NCBI GenBank assembly: GCA_910584195.1
Contig: CAJTYV010000002.1
Location: 62,001-126,000, forward strand
Direction of reading: 5' to 3'
DNA length: 64,000 nt
DNA from: an uncultured Ruminococcus sp.
GTDB lineage: Bacteria > Bacillota > Clostridia > Oscillospirales > Ruminococcaceae
Part shown: positions 44,714-53,029 of the stretch, piece by piece
Layout of the letters: the number at the start of each line of letters is the position of its first letter
Position numbering within the stretch: the first letter of the stretch is position 1
The notes under the pieces: generated by a model
Databases searched by the model: none
What the model saw: the letters and a program-made list of their open reading frames with translations, nothing else
Told to the model about the DNA's origin: nothing
Program-made: the position numbers and the translations under genes

Positions 44714-45762
44714 ATTGAAAAACCTCCAAACTGTTTACTTTCCTGCTTAAGCTGCTTAGCAATCTTTTTTCTCTGCTTCTTCTTGGCGATTTCGTCCTTA
44801 TCACGTGTGATATAGAATGAGATACATCCGAGAATAAGAGTAACAAAGAACAAAAGAACAGATGCAGCGCCTGCGTAACCCATTTTGTTCTCATCCAACT
44901 GAGCATGGAAATAATCATAAATGAGAACGGCAATTGTACGAATATCTTCATTTTTAGCAGTACCCTTATGATAGAGATAAGGAATATCGAACATCTGAAG
45001 ACCGCCGATCATGGAAGTTACGAGCGTATAAGCCATAATAGGTGTAAGGAGGGGGAAAGTAATCTTGCGGAAAACCTGTCCTGAGCTTGCACCGTCAATA
45101 CTTGCTGCCTCAAAGAGTGAAGGATTGATACCCTGAATACCCGACATGAGCATGATCATAGTATTTCCGAACCACATCCATGTCTGAATGAACATAACCA
45201 CTCCTCTTGACTGCCATACGCCTTCTACAAAAGGAATAGTGTCATAAAGCCCTGAAGTCGAATTCTGTTCAACAATGCCGACTTTACTAAGAAGTATGTT
45301 AAGTGCGCCGGGGTTAGTTTCAGACTGACCGCAAAGCTGAAGGAAAAGAACTGCTACAGATGCAGCTGTTATAACGTTAGGAAGATACATTACGACCTTA
45401 AAGAATCCCTTGCCCGGAATTTTAAGGTTAGCCTCTGTAAACCATACAGCAAGTGAAAGTGAAAGGGCAATCTGCGGAATAAAGTTGCCGAACCAAAGAA
45501 TTATAGTATTCTTAAATGACGAATAGAAAGAACTGCTGATAGCCGCTTCACGTCGTCCGCCTCCGAAAAGCAGAGTCTTATAGTTTGCAAAACCAACAAA
45601 ATCATCTACTCCCGGTCCATTGCCGTGAAAACTTACAATAAATGTATTTATCAGAGGATATAATTGGAAAAAGAAATAAACAAGAAAAAACGGCAAAATG
45701 AATATGTAGCCGTATTTTGCATAGCTGATAGATTTAATACGTCTCTGCGCAGCTGATGCCAT
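44710..45762 (-). CDS. CUT1 carbohydrate ABC transporter permease (MalF-type)
   Basis: 350 aa with six membrane helices and the EAA loop EAASIDGASSGQVFRKITFPLLTP. A long extracytoplasmic loop lies after the first helix (FHGNGPGVDDFVGFANYKTLLFGGG). ATG 45762 has GAGAGGG at good spacing; the GTG at 45771 sits too close to it. It is the second gene of the sugar operon. Confidence 0.93.
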   Translation of the reverse strand: MASAAQRRIKSISYAKYGYIFILPFFLVYFFFQLYPLINTFIVSFHGNGPGVDDFVGFANYKTLLFGGGRREAAISSSFYSSFKNTIILWFGNFIPQIALSLSLAVWFTEANLKIPGKGFFKVVMYLPNVITAASVAVLFLQLCGQSETNPGALNILLSKVGIVEQNSTSGLYDTIPFVEGVWQSRGVVMFIQTWMWFGNTMIMLMSGIQGINPSLFEAASIDGASSGQVFRKITFPLLTPIMAYTLVTSMIGGLQMFDIPYLYHKGTAKNEDIRTIAVLIYDYFHAQLDENKMGYAGAASVLLFFVTLILGCISFYITRDKDEIAKKKQRKKIAKQLKQESKQFGGFSI

Positions 45763-45804
45763 AACACACACCCTCTCGGTATTTTATTAATAAACAAATA
45801 TACA

Positions 45805-45834
45805 CCTACGGAATACACAGAAGTATTCCGTAGG
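45805..45834 (-). other. Intercistronic hairpin between binding-protein and permease genes
   Basis: A perfect 12-bp stem, CCTACGGAATAC / GTATTCCGTAGG, with a 6-nt loop and no U-tract. In sugar ABC operons such hairpins protect the 3' end of the binding-protein mRNA so that it is made in excess over the permeases. This role is inferred. Confidence 0.6.
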
Positions 45835-45877
45835 GTACAATGTTATTTAGCTATTCTGACGAAATCAGTTGGCAGAA

Positions 45878-47359
45878 TTAATCAACGTCAATAGTTGTGA
45901 TATCCTCAGCAACCTTATCCTTGAATGCTTCTACTGCATCATCCCAAGACTTGCCGCCCTCAAGATACTCTTCCTTAACAATCTTTGTAAAGTCTGCCTT
46001 TATTGTAGCATCGTAAGGAGTGATAAGTCCCTTGAAGTCGATCTGCTTAGCGTTATCAGCAAGCTCAGCAAAGTAGTTCTGACCATCCTTGAAGTTGCCG
46101 GAGATCTTCTCATTGAATACTGTGTTACTGCTGATAAGCTCATCCATTACAACCTGGTTATTTACATACTCAGGCTTCTTTACAGCGTATTCCTTCATCT
46201 GAGCCTCATCAGATGTAGCGGAGATGATGAAATCGCGAGCTTCCTGACCGTTATCTGTTGCAGGGTTAACAACGATCCAAGTACCGCCCCAGTAGTAAGG
46301 TGTGGGTCCCTGAACAAGATTCCAGTTACCGTACTCAGGACCGCCTTCTCCACCGGCAGCATCGAGGAAGAATCCGCCGAAGCCCCATGTAGATACGAAG
46401 TAACCCATAGCGTTGCCTGTTGTACCGGCAGCTGTCCACTCGACAGTCCACTGTTCATTCTTTGTAACGCCGTTGATATCCCAAAGTTCCTTAGCTGTAT
46501 CAGCAAAATTCTTGCAGAAATCATCGATCTGGAGCTTGTTATCTACAACCCAAGGAGTTGTACGTCCGCAAGCGTAAGCCTGCCACATACCGCCGAGAGA
46601 GTCAGCAAGAGCAGCAGCACCGCCGGACTTCTCATTAATTTCCTTAGCTGTCTCTACAAACTTAGACCAGTCAGCAACCTTCTCCTGCATAGCATCGGGA
46701 GATGTTACTCCAAGGTATTCTTCAGCAAGTCTTGCATTGTATGCGAAACCGCCTGCTGCAGCCTGCCATGAAATACCCTTACGAACTCCGTTAGAGTCAA
46801 GACCGATTGTATCTGTGTAACCATAGATGTTGGGGAAATCAGCATCTGTAAGACCGAGCTTGTCAAGTGCAAGTGTCTTAGTGTCGTCATTGATGTACTT
46901 CAGAGCCCAGTCAGCTTCGCAGAAGTAAACGTCGAGATCGCCGCCGTCGTTGAAGAGCTGATCATAGTTCTCGGAAGCCTTTCCGCCGCCTACGTTGAAG
47001 CTAATGAAATTGATACCCTCAACTTCGTTGTTAGCAAGCTTTTCAGCAACTGACTCATAATCCAGACCCTTCCACTGTGCGAGAAGATAAGGAACATCGT
47101 TAGCGTCCCAAGCAGCTACTGTGAAAGTATCGCCGCCCTGACCAACAGAAGCGTCGATTGCACCGGCGTTAGAATCATCAGGAGTGCTTTCAGACTCGCT
47201 CTCAGACTCGGAATTGCTGTCCTCAGCAGGTGTTGACTCGGATGATGACTCAGATGAGCTTGAGCTGGATGAAGATTCATCCTCGCCGCAGCTTACAAAT
47301 GCAGTTGCAGCCATAGCAAGAGTAGCAACTAATGCTAATGTCTTCTTAAGTGTGTTCAT
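45878..47359 (-). CDS. Extracellular sugar-binding lipoprotein of the CUT1 transporter
   Basis: 493 aa. Lipoprotein signal MNTLKKTLALVATLAMAATA with lipobox FVSC (Cys24), then a Ser/Glu-rich linker to about 65 and a family 1 solute-binding fold (TFTVAAWDANDVPYLLAQWKG, WTVEWTAAGTTGNAMGYFVSTWGFGGFF, WGGTWIVVNPATDNG). The many aromatic residues fit oligosaccharide binding. It is the first gene after a 250-nt leader, with AAGGAGG before the ATG, and should be the most highly expressed gene of the operon. Confidence 0.94.
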   Translation of the reverse strand: MNTLKKTLALVATLAMAATAFVSCGEDESSSSSSSSESSSESTPAEDSNSESESESESTPDDSNAGAIDASVGQGGDTFTVAAWDANDVPYLLAQWKGLDYESVAEKLANNEVEGINFISFNVGGGKASENYDQLFNDGGDLDVYFCEADWALKYINDDTKTLALDKLGLTDADFPNIYGYTDTIGLDSNGVRKGISWQAAAGGFAYNARLAEEYLGVTSPDAMQEKVADWSKFVETAKEINEKSGGAAALADSLGGMWQAYACGRTTPWVVDNKLQIDDFCKNFADTAKELWDINGVTKNEQWTVEWTAAGTTGNAMGYFVSTWGFGGFFLDAAGGEGGPEYGNWNLVQGPTPYYWGGTWIVVNPATDNGQEARDFIISATSDEAQMKEYAVKKPEYVNNQVVMDELISSNTVFNEKISGNFKDGQNYFAELADNAKQIDFKGLITPYDATIKADFTKIVKEEYLEGGKSWDDAVEAFKDKVAEDITTIDVD

Positions 47360-47609
47360 TGGTTATTTCCTCCTTAAAATATGTATTATACCCCCGTAAC
47401 AATCGGAGTATAATATGTGAAAATGTGAATGTTTTCCGACTTTCTTAACGATCCGCATTTACTCTGCGAATGTCCTCGCCGAAGCTCACGCTTCTCATTT
47501 TTAAGCCGGACGTCCGTAATGGACTTATTACAAGACCTATTAAGTCTCTGTAATGTCTTGGAGCTTCACATCACCACCGATCGTTCCGGGGCATATGTGC
47601 CGCTTGTGT
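47360..47609 (-). ncRNA. Long structured 5' leader of the sugar ABC operon (cis-regulatory candidate)
   Basis: Between the promoter and the start codon lie about 250 nt with several good hairpins on the minus strand. In 5'-3' order: ATTACA-N...-TGTAAT with inner AGAC/GTCT (about 47518-47556); TCC-ATTAC-GGA; GAAGC-GTGA-GCTTC (a GNRA tetraloop, about 47480-47495); ATTCGCA / TGCGGAT (about 47452-47474). It does not match a riboswitch class I know. It also carries AT-rich TATAAT-like stretches near 47385-47412, so a second promoter is possible. Confidence 0.55.
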
Positions 47610-47615
47610 AATTAA

Positions 47616-47644
47616 AATATACCCTATTTTGCACTCAAAGTCAA
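47616..47644 (-). promoter_or_regulatory. Sigma-A promoter of the sugar ABC operon
   Basis: Minus strand: -35 TTGACT (47639-47644), 17-bp spacer, -10 TATATT (47616-47621). Start is expected near 47609. The adjoining stretch 47645-47847 is AT-rich and holds no gene and no clear terminator for the protease gene. Confidence 0.8.
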
Positions 47645-47847
47645 TCCTTTGAGGCATTCTTTAATATTTTTTGAGCAGTCTGTACATTTTCAACATAATT
47701 TTTTTGTTGATTTTCACATAAACTTTTTTAAAAGGTTACAAAACGGTAACTATGCATTTTGATTTATTTCACAATTAAAATGTGTTTGTTTTATTGCTTT
47801 TTACCAATACTTCCAACTAACTGGCAAAAAATAATGATTATATTTGG

Positions 47848-49995
47848 TTACTTTGTAGACCTTTCAGCATATAATTTCAATATTTCTGCTGCATCAGAAG
47901 CGTCTATAACGCCGTCTTTATTAAAGTCCGAATAATCAAAAATTGCTTTTTTCAGAATTCCGTCACTGCCTGTCAGGGTTTTGGCATAATGAACAAGTAC
48001 CAAAGTTGCATCGGAAGCGTCTACCGCTCCGTCAAGATCTACATCTCCAACCTCCGGAATTTTATCTTCGGAAATATAGCTTCTTTCCGTATAGGTATCA
48101 AAATCCACTGTTGCTGAAATCACATCATACCCGTTTATTTTGATCGGTTTTGCATATGCAGAGTACTCTCCGCCGTTTATTGAATAATAGACCTGAGAAC
48201 CGTCTTTTACAGAAAGCTCAATTGTTTCTCCAGCAGGCACAACGCCGCTCATATGACTAAAATTTACTGAATTAACCGAACTGCCCAGTACTTTTAAAGA
48301 AATATTTCCCATGGCTATCGAAAGCTCTGCCGAAGAAAACGCAGACTTATAAAAATCAAGCATTGACTGTGCATTTTCAAGAAGTTCTGTTTCCTCCGGA
48401 TATATCCCATCAAACAAATCAATTTCAAGCTCTTTGAGCAGCTCTGATTTTTCATCTGCCGTATAAGTGTAATCCTGATCGCACATATCATGCCATTCAG
48501 AGCCGTCAGAACTGTAAAAGCTTTCATTTTCTCCCGTATTTGACTTTATACCCTCATAAGTCGTAAAACTGCCAAGACTTGCTACCTCGTCTGATTCGTC
48601 CGAATGAAGGTACAAAACAGATTCTATGGGAATAACAAAAGGCGAATCCGGACAATAAAGCTTTACCACTGCCGAAAAGCTCTCCCCCGCTTCAATGAGT
48701 TCGTCCTCAATAAGGTCAATGGTCAGCGTGCCGGGAATATCGGCTGTTCCGAATGTGACTTGAGAAGCCTGCCCCGAAGCAGGGTCAGATAAATCACTCA
48801 AACCGCTGTATATAGTAATTTCATATTCTGTTCCCGGCTGTAGAAAATTTATAGAAACAGCTTCAAGCTGTACTGTCTCTTCCGCTGTAAAAATATTAGC
48901 CATATATGACGGAGCAATTTCTTCTGAAGAATCCCCTGCCGACATTGACTGTGCGGGAACATATGTATCATGATGAAAATTAACGGTATGCTCCTCCGAA
49001 TCCTCAAGTTCGAAAACCGCAAATTCACACAAAGACCTGTCATCATATGAAATCCACATGTAACCGTTATCGAAGTTATAGTCTCCCCAGCTGTTCTTTA
49101 CAAGCCACGCGCCATCGGTTTCGGCAGGTTTTTTGAAATTTTCTTTAGGAAAATTGTCGTCCCACCCGGCAATGACCACGGAATGACTTGCAAAACGAGG
49201 TTTTCGCTCACTCCTTGTTGAGAAATGTTCGCTGTCATAGAGATTTTGTGAATCTGACTGAAAAGAAATATCCACCGCAAGTCCGTTATATACAAACTGC
49301 TTTATGATATGATTTATTTCCTCCGTATTCGATCTTTCATCATTATAGTCAAACATATACGCATTTTTCAGGTGATAGTCGCTCTCAAACTTAAGCGCGT
49401 CTACAGCAGAAATATTATCAAAAAAATCAAAGTCTCCATAAGGAAGTTTTCTTTCGTTTACAGGACCTATCCACTGCGACCATAAATTCGCCGCAAGATA
49501 ACTGGTTCCGCCAACGCTGAAGATCTCGTCGGCTTCTCCGTCCTTCTGAATCTGGTCTTCGCCGTAATATGTGTAAAACGCAGTATGAGCTTCTGAAAGA
49601 TCTGCCGACGGATTATATTTAAGTATGCTTGTTTCCGCAGATGCAACGGCAGAATGCGCCCAGCACGTACCGTGTGTACCCTGACTTTTCACTGATGTTA
49701 TACCATTTTTTTCACGCATATCAAAAGCATCAGGCAAATTCTCTCTGCTGTCATACATATTAATTATTCCGTTTATATCACCGATTTCAGGTAACATGAC
49801 CGGTTCGCTGCCTCCCATTTCCTCACACATCCGAAATACGGGATCAGACAGAGAAAATCCTCCGAAAGCCGTATTTTTCGGCTCAGGCTCTGGTTTGTGA
49901 GAAACGTAAGCTGCCGAAGAATACAGCGGTAAAGCAGAAAAAGCCGCCGCTATCGCCGCAGCAGCTATATGTTTGATACGATTAATAAGAATCAC
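47848..49995 (-). CDS. Secreted papain-like (C1A) cysteine protease with lectin-like region and dockerin
   Basis: About 715 aa with a signal peptide (hydrophobic run 10-28). The catalytic triad is intact: SQGTHGTCWAHSA (Cys), ASHSVVIAGW (His), LVKNSWGD (Asn). A beta-sandwich region (about 330-480), a chitobiase-C-like segment (AGETIELSVKDGSQVYYSINGG) and a type I dockerin follow (GDVDLDGAVDASDATLVL and SDFNKDGVIDASDAAEILKLY). The dockerin docks it to a cellulosome. Start: the GTG at 49995 overlaps the AAGGAG; an ATT codon at 49986 has ideal spacing and would give MNRIKHIAAAAIAAAF. Confidence 0.93.
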   Translation of the reverse strand: MILINRIKHIAAAAIAAAFSALPLYSSAAYVSHKPEPEPKNTAFGGFSLSDPVFRMCEEMGGSEPVMLPEIGDINGIINMYDSRENLPDAFDMREKNGITSVKSQGTHGTCWAHSAVASAETSILKYNPSADLSEAHTAFYTYYGEDQIQKDGEADEIFSVGGTSYLAANLWSQWIGPVNERKLPYGDFDFFDNISAVDALKFESDYHLKNAYMFDYNDERSNTEEINHIIKQFVYNGLAVDISFQSDSQNLYDSEHFSTRSERKPRFASHSVVIAGWDDNFPKENFKKPAETDGAWLVKNSWGDYNFDNGYMWISYDDRSLCEFAVFELEDSEEHTVNFHHDTYVPAQSMSAGDSSEEIAPSYMANIFTAEETVQLEAVSINFLQPGTEYEITIYSGLSDLSDPASGQASQVTFGTADIPGTLTIDLIEDELIEAGESFSAVVKLYCPDSPFVIPIESVLYLHSDESDEVASLGSFTTYEGIKSNTGENESFYSSDGSEWHDMCDQDYTYTADEKSELLKELEIDLFDGIYPEETELLENAQSMLDFYKSAFSSAELSIAMGNISLKVLGSSVNSVNFSHMSGVVPAGETIELSVKDGSQVYYSINGGEYSAYAKPIKINGYDVISATVDFDTYTERSYISEDKIPEVGDVDLDGAVDASDATLVLVHYAKTLTGSDGILKKAIFDYSDFNKDGVIDASDAAEILKLYAERSTK

Positions 49996-50016
49996 TCCTT
50001 ATATCTTTCTTTATAC

Positions 50017-50196
50017 TTAAGGCAGCACCTCACAAAGCACATCTGACGTCTTTGCACGTCATCTGCTTGCGTCTTTTCCGTCATATCACACAAATTTTCC
50101 TTGTAATACGACAGTATTGCTGCGTCAAATTTATGCAATCTAACGAAATATCTGACTGCGCATCTGCCGCACAATCTTTGTGCGGTGCTGCCTTAA
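50017..50196. mobile_element. 180-bp MITE-like element with 21-bp terminal inverted repeats
   Basis: The left end TTAAGGCAGCACCTCACAA.. (50017-50037) and the inverted right end (50176-50196) match at 20 of 21 positions. The interior is not palindromic and codes for nothing convincing. It sits between the protease gene and the ydcF stop. Size, terminal repeats and TTAA ends fit a non-autonomous transposon, but no related transposase is in the window. Confidence 0.7.
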
Positions 50197-50201
50197 AACT
50201 A

Positions 50202-50990
50202 TCATCCAAATACAGTATAGTAAGCAATGCCAAACCATTCTCTCACCCAATACGTCGGAAGAAGCCATATTGCGGTCGGTGCGGGGATATTATATGCCCT
50301 AAGTCCCTCGCGCCGAGCAAAAATATCCCCCCTCAGCTGATGAAATCCATCTGTAACTATTGTAATATCGCTGCAAAGACCTTTTCTTTCAATAATTTCT
50401 TTGGAAAAACGAATATTTTCCTGAGTATTAACAGATTTATCTTCCATAAAGATACGATTTTCGGAAATTCCCTTTGTGACCAGATAATTCCTCATAACGT
50501 CTGCTTCACTTGTTAATTCATCTTTCCCCTGTCCGCCTGATACAACAACAAAAACATCTTCATGCTCTATTAGATAGTTGTAAGCCGAATCAAGCCTGCG
50601 TTTCAGCATAAGGCTCGGTCCATCCGATTTTATCTGACAGCCAAGAACAACAAGCGTAGTCGGCTTTCCATTGGGTTTATCGTTCATCTCAGCTATCATG
50701 AAACAGCTTATAACAACTGCAAGAATTACGCAAAGTCCGAAAAGTCCTCCTGACAGAAAAACAATTCCTCTGCCAACCGGACGTTCCCATAAGCGTGAAA
50801 CAATGCCGCAGAATCTACCCCAAAAGAAAGACACTGTCATAAACAGTACCGATATTAATGCGCCGAATATATTTCCTATATTGACTATTCCATTACCGAT
50901 AGGAGCTATAAAAATTATTGTTAAAATTAAAAATATAAACGTCATTACCATTCTGAATCCAATTTTTACTTTCACTATTTTTCCTCTCAC
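50202..50990 (-). CDS. YdcF/ElyC-family membrane protein (DUF218)
   Basis: 262 aa. Two or three N-terminal helices (about 12-30, 35-57, 75-100), then a DUF218 domain: TTLVVLGCQIKSDGPSLMLKRRLDSAYNYL, VVVSGGQGKDE, SEADVMRNYLVTKGI, ITIVTDGFHQLR. Relatives (SanA, ElyC) act in envelope and lipid-carrier homeostasis. The GTG start is 5 bp after the PHP gene stop, so it is probably coupled to it. Its last codon lies 5 bp from the MITE. Confidence 0.88.
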   Translation of the reverse strand: MRGKIVKVKIGFRMVMTFIFLILTIIFIAPIGNGIVNIGNIFGALISVLFMTVSFFWGRFCGIVSRLWERPVGRGIVFLSGGLFGLCVILAVVISCFMIAEMNDKPNGKPTTLVVLGCQIKSDGPSLMLKRRLDSAYNYLIEHEDVFVVVSGGQGKDELTSEADVMRNYLVTKGISENRIFMEDKSVNTQENIRFSKEIIERKGLCSDITIVTDGFHQLRGDIFARREGLRAYNIPAPTAIWLLPTYWVREWFGIAYYTVFG

Positions 50991-50995
50991 AAGAA

Positions 50996-51832
50996 CTACT
51001 TTTTCTTTGAAGTAAGTTTCAATATCCTTTCAACCGACTTGACTGAAGCGCTTTCGCTTCCCAAATGTGTTGGAACTGCATTGTAAAGTCCGTGAAAATC
51101 TGAGCCTCCCGTAGTAATAAGATCATATTTTTCGGCAATTTTACTAAGCTCACGGCGGTAATCCTCGTCTGCCGAATAGTGACCTATCTCAACTCCGTCT
51201 ATTTTTCCTTTTTCCGCAAGCTCCGCAAGCAATTCCATATTGTCGTACTGCGCAGGATGAGCCATGACCGCAGCTCCCCCTGCGGTATGGATAAGGTCAA
51301 CTACAAAATTAACATCGGGATACGCTCGTTCAACATAACAGCATCCTGCTTTAGGGTTAAAAAGCTCTCTGTCAAGATCACCGTAAAACTCTAAAGCATA
51401 ACCATAATCTATAAGAGCGCGCATGATATGCTGCTTGAAAATACTCTTTGCAGACGTAGTATACTTCAAAATACTTTCCATGGTTATAGGAAACTTCGCC
51501 ATAACCTTTTCTATCATTTCTTTAGAAGTTTCTCTGCGTATTTCACAGCTTTTCATGCAAAGTCCTTCAAGTCTGTCAGGTTTTACAGGATTGTAACATA
51601 AAATATGAACCTTTGAGCATCTTTCCTTATCCCATGCGGAAAGCTCGACACCGCGCAGTATTTTTACTCCCTCACGCTCTCCAAGAACTTGTGCGCGCGA
51701 AAAAGACGCCATTGTGTCATGATCGGTAATTGACAGCCATTCTATGCCGGTGCGCTTTGCCTGTGAGATCACATCCTCTATACCAAGAGAGCCGTCGGAA
51801 AGCTTTGTGTGACAGTGCAGATCGCAGATCAT
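50996..51832 (-). CDS. PHP-domain phosphoesterase (nucleoside 3',5'-bisphosphate phosphatase-like)
   Basis: 278 aa. The four PHP motifs are visible: MICDLHCHTKLSDGS, SITDHDTMASF, MAHPAQYD and TTGGSDFHG. These bind a trinuclear metal centre. It is similar in length and motifs to TrpH/YciV enzymes that degrade pAp and small RNAs' 5' ends. The exact substrate is inferred. It leads a two-gene unit with the ydcF-like gene. Confidence 0.9.
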   Translation of the reverse strand: MICDLHCHTKLSDGSLGIEDVISQAKRTGIEWLSITDHDTMASFSRAQVLGEREGVKILRGVELSAWDKERCSKVHILCYNPVKPDRLEGLCMKSCEIRRETSKEMIEKVMAKFPITMESILKYTTSAKSIFKQHIMRALIDYGYALEFYGDLDRELFNPKAGCCYVERAYPDVNFVVDLIHTAGGAAVMAHPAQYDNMELLAELAEKGKIDGVEIGHYSADEDYRRELSKIAEKYDLITTGGSDFHGLYNAVPTHLGSESASVKSVERILKLTSKKK

Positions 51833-51924
51833 AATAAACCTCCAGATTAAATGTCGGAAACAGGATAACCTGCCATAAAATATATGTATGGATTTAATTT
51901 AAGAATTATACAACTTATTTATTA

Positions 51925-51953
51925 ATTATATCACACTTCAATACAAATTACAA
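51925..51953 (-). promoter_or_regulatory. Sigma-A promoter of the PHP-ydcF unit
   Basis: Minus strand: -35 TTGTAA (51948-51953), 17-bp spacer, -10 TATAAT (51925-51930). This leaves a leader of about 85 nt before the PHP start codon. Confidence 0.7.
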
Positions 51954-51977
51954 GCTTTTTTGTACATTTTCACATTT

Positions 51978-52145
51978 AAAGCTCTGCTTTCAACAAGCAG
52001 ACGGCAGTAAGCCGGATTAAGTCGGAAATTGTATCTCCGACTGAATATAAAGATGTTCGCCGCCTAAGAGGGTGCGGGTGTCCGGTGGACACCTCTGCGA
52101 AGCAGAAGCACCGACCGAGACGACAGTCGAGACTCGGGGGACATC
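51978..52145. repeat. Structured intergenic repeat, copy B (longest)
   Basis: It begins AAAGCTCTGCTTTCAACAAG and continues with GGC/GCC, then AGTCGGA-N9-TCCGACT, CTGAATATAAAGATGT and CGCCTAAGA, in the same order as copy A. A GC-rich tail (52065-52145) adds GTGTCC-GGT-GGACAC and TCTGC-GAA-GCAGA stems. It occupies most of the gene-free 51833-52191 interval. No open reading frame of note is present. Confidence 0.7.
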
Positions 52146-52191
52146 GTCTGCGGTTATATTTCCATAATTAATTCAGAAATTAAAGGAAATT

Positions 52192-53019
52192 CTATTTAAG
52201 CAGAGCCGAATACAGCTCACTTTTTTTGAAACCCGTTTCTTTTGCCACAGCTTTGCAGGCATCTGTAGGCTTTTCACCGCTTTCAATAAGATTCACGACT
52301 TGTGCCATAGCGTCGTCAAGAGTGGGCATATCGCTGTTTATACGGCACCTTCCCCCAAGAACGATAACATACTCGCCTCGAGGCTCATTTACCTCATAAT
52401 ATACGACAGCTTCTCCCAACGAAAATCTCAGAACCTCTTCATGCAGCTTTGTAAGCTCACGGCATAGGGCAATCTTTCTGTCTGCTCCGAAATATTCCGC
52501 CATATCACTGAGAGTCGATTTCAGCTTATGCGGAGCCTCATAAAATATCATTACCGCCGTTTCGCTTCTCAAAAGCTCCAGACGCTCCAGACGCTCTTTT
52601 TTGGCAGTCGGAAGAAAACCCTCAAAGGTAAATCGGCTGATATGCATTCCCGACAACGAAGCGGCAGATACTACCGCGGACGGTCCCGGAACGACCTTTA
52701 CGTCTATTTCGTTTTCACAGCAAAGCCGTACAAGAACTTCACCCGGATCTGAAATGCACGGCATGCCTGCATCCGTAACCACTCCGCAGCTTTCACCTGA
52801 TAAGATACGCTCAATAATGCGCTGAGCGTCTTTTCGGCTACTATGCTCATGAAAACTAACCAGTTCGTTTTTTATTTCACACCTATTCAAAAGCTTTAAG
52901 GTAACACGGGTATCTTCGGCACAAATAAAGTCAACTTCTTTAAGAAGTCTTATCTGCCTTAATGTTATATCCTCCATATTTCCTATGGGAGTGCCTATTA
53001 TATAAAGTGTACCGCTCAT
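52192..53019 (-). CDS. rsmI: 16S rRNA (cytidine1402-2'-O)-methyltransferase
   Basis: 275 aa. LYIIGTPIGNMEDITLRQIRLLKEVDFICAEDTR, VTDAGMPCISDPGEVLV and GPSAVVSAASLSG are diagnostic of RsmI, a tetrapyrrole-methylase-fold rRNA methyltransferase. ATG 53019 has AAAGGAT at good spacing; the TTG at 53037 would overlap the previous gene. It is the last gene of the tmcAL-to-rsmI run. Confidence 0.96.
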   Translation of the reverse strand: MSGTLYIIGTPIGNMEDITLRQIRLLKEVDFICAEDTRVTLKLLNRCEIKNELVSFHEHSSRKDAQRIIERILSGESCGVVTDAGMPCISDPGEVLVRLCCENEIDVKVVPGPSAVVSAASLSGMHISRFTFEGFLPTAKKERLERLELLRSETAVMIFYEAPHKLKSTLSDMAEYFGADRKIALCRELTKLHEEVLRFSLGEAVVYYEVNEPRGEYVIVLGGRCRINSDMPTLDDAMAQVVNLIESGEKPTDACKAVAKETGFKKSELYSALLK

Positions 53020-53029
53020 ATATATCCTT

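Noticed and set aside
47360..47609. Assigning the leader to a known riboswitch class
   Set aside because: I could not find the conserved cores of TPP, cobalamin, SAM, c-di-GMP, purine, lysine, glycine or ydaO-type classes, so it is left unassigned.
49992..50174. 60-aa minus-strand reading frame across the terminal-inverted-repeat element
   Set aside because: It lies within the MITE-like repeat, has no good ribosome binding site and overlaps the protease start region; more likely repeat sequence than a gene.
52065..52150. GC-rich hairpin stretch as a tRNA or small structural RNA gene
   Set aside because: It does not fold into a cloverleaf and lacks T-loop and anticodon signatures; it is the tail of repeat copy B.
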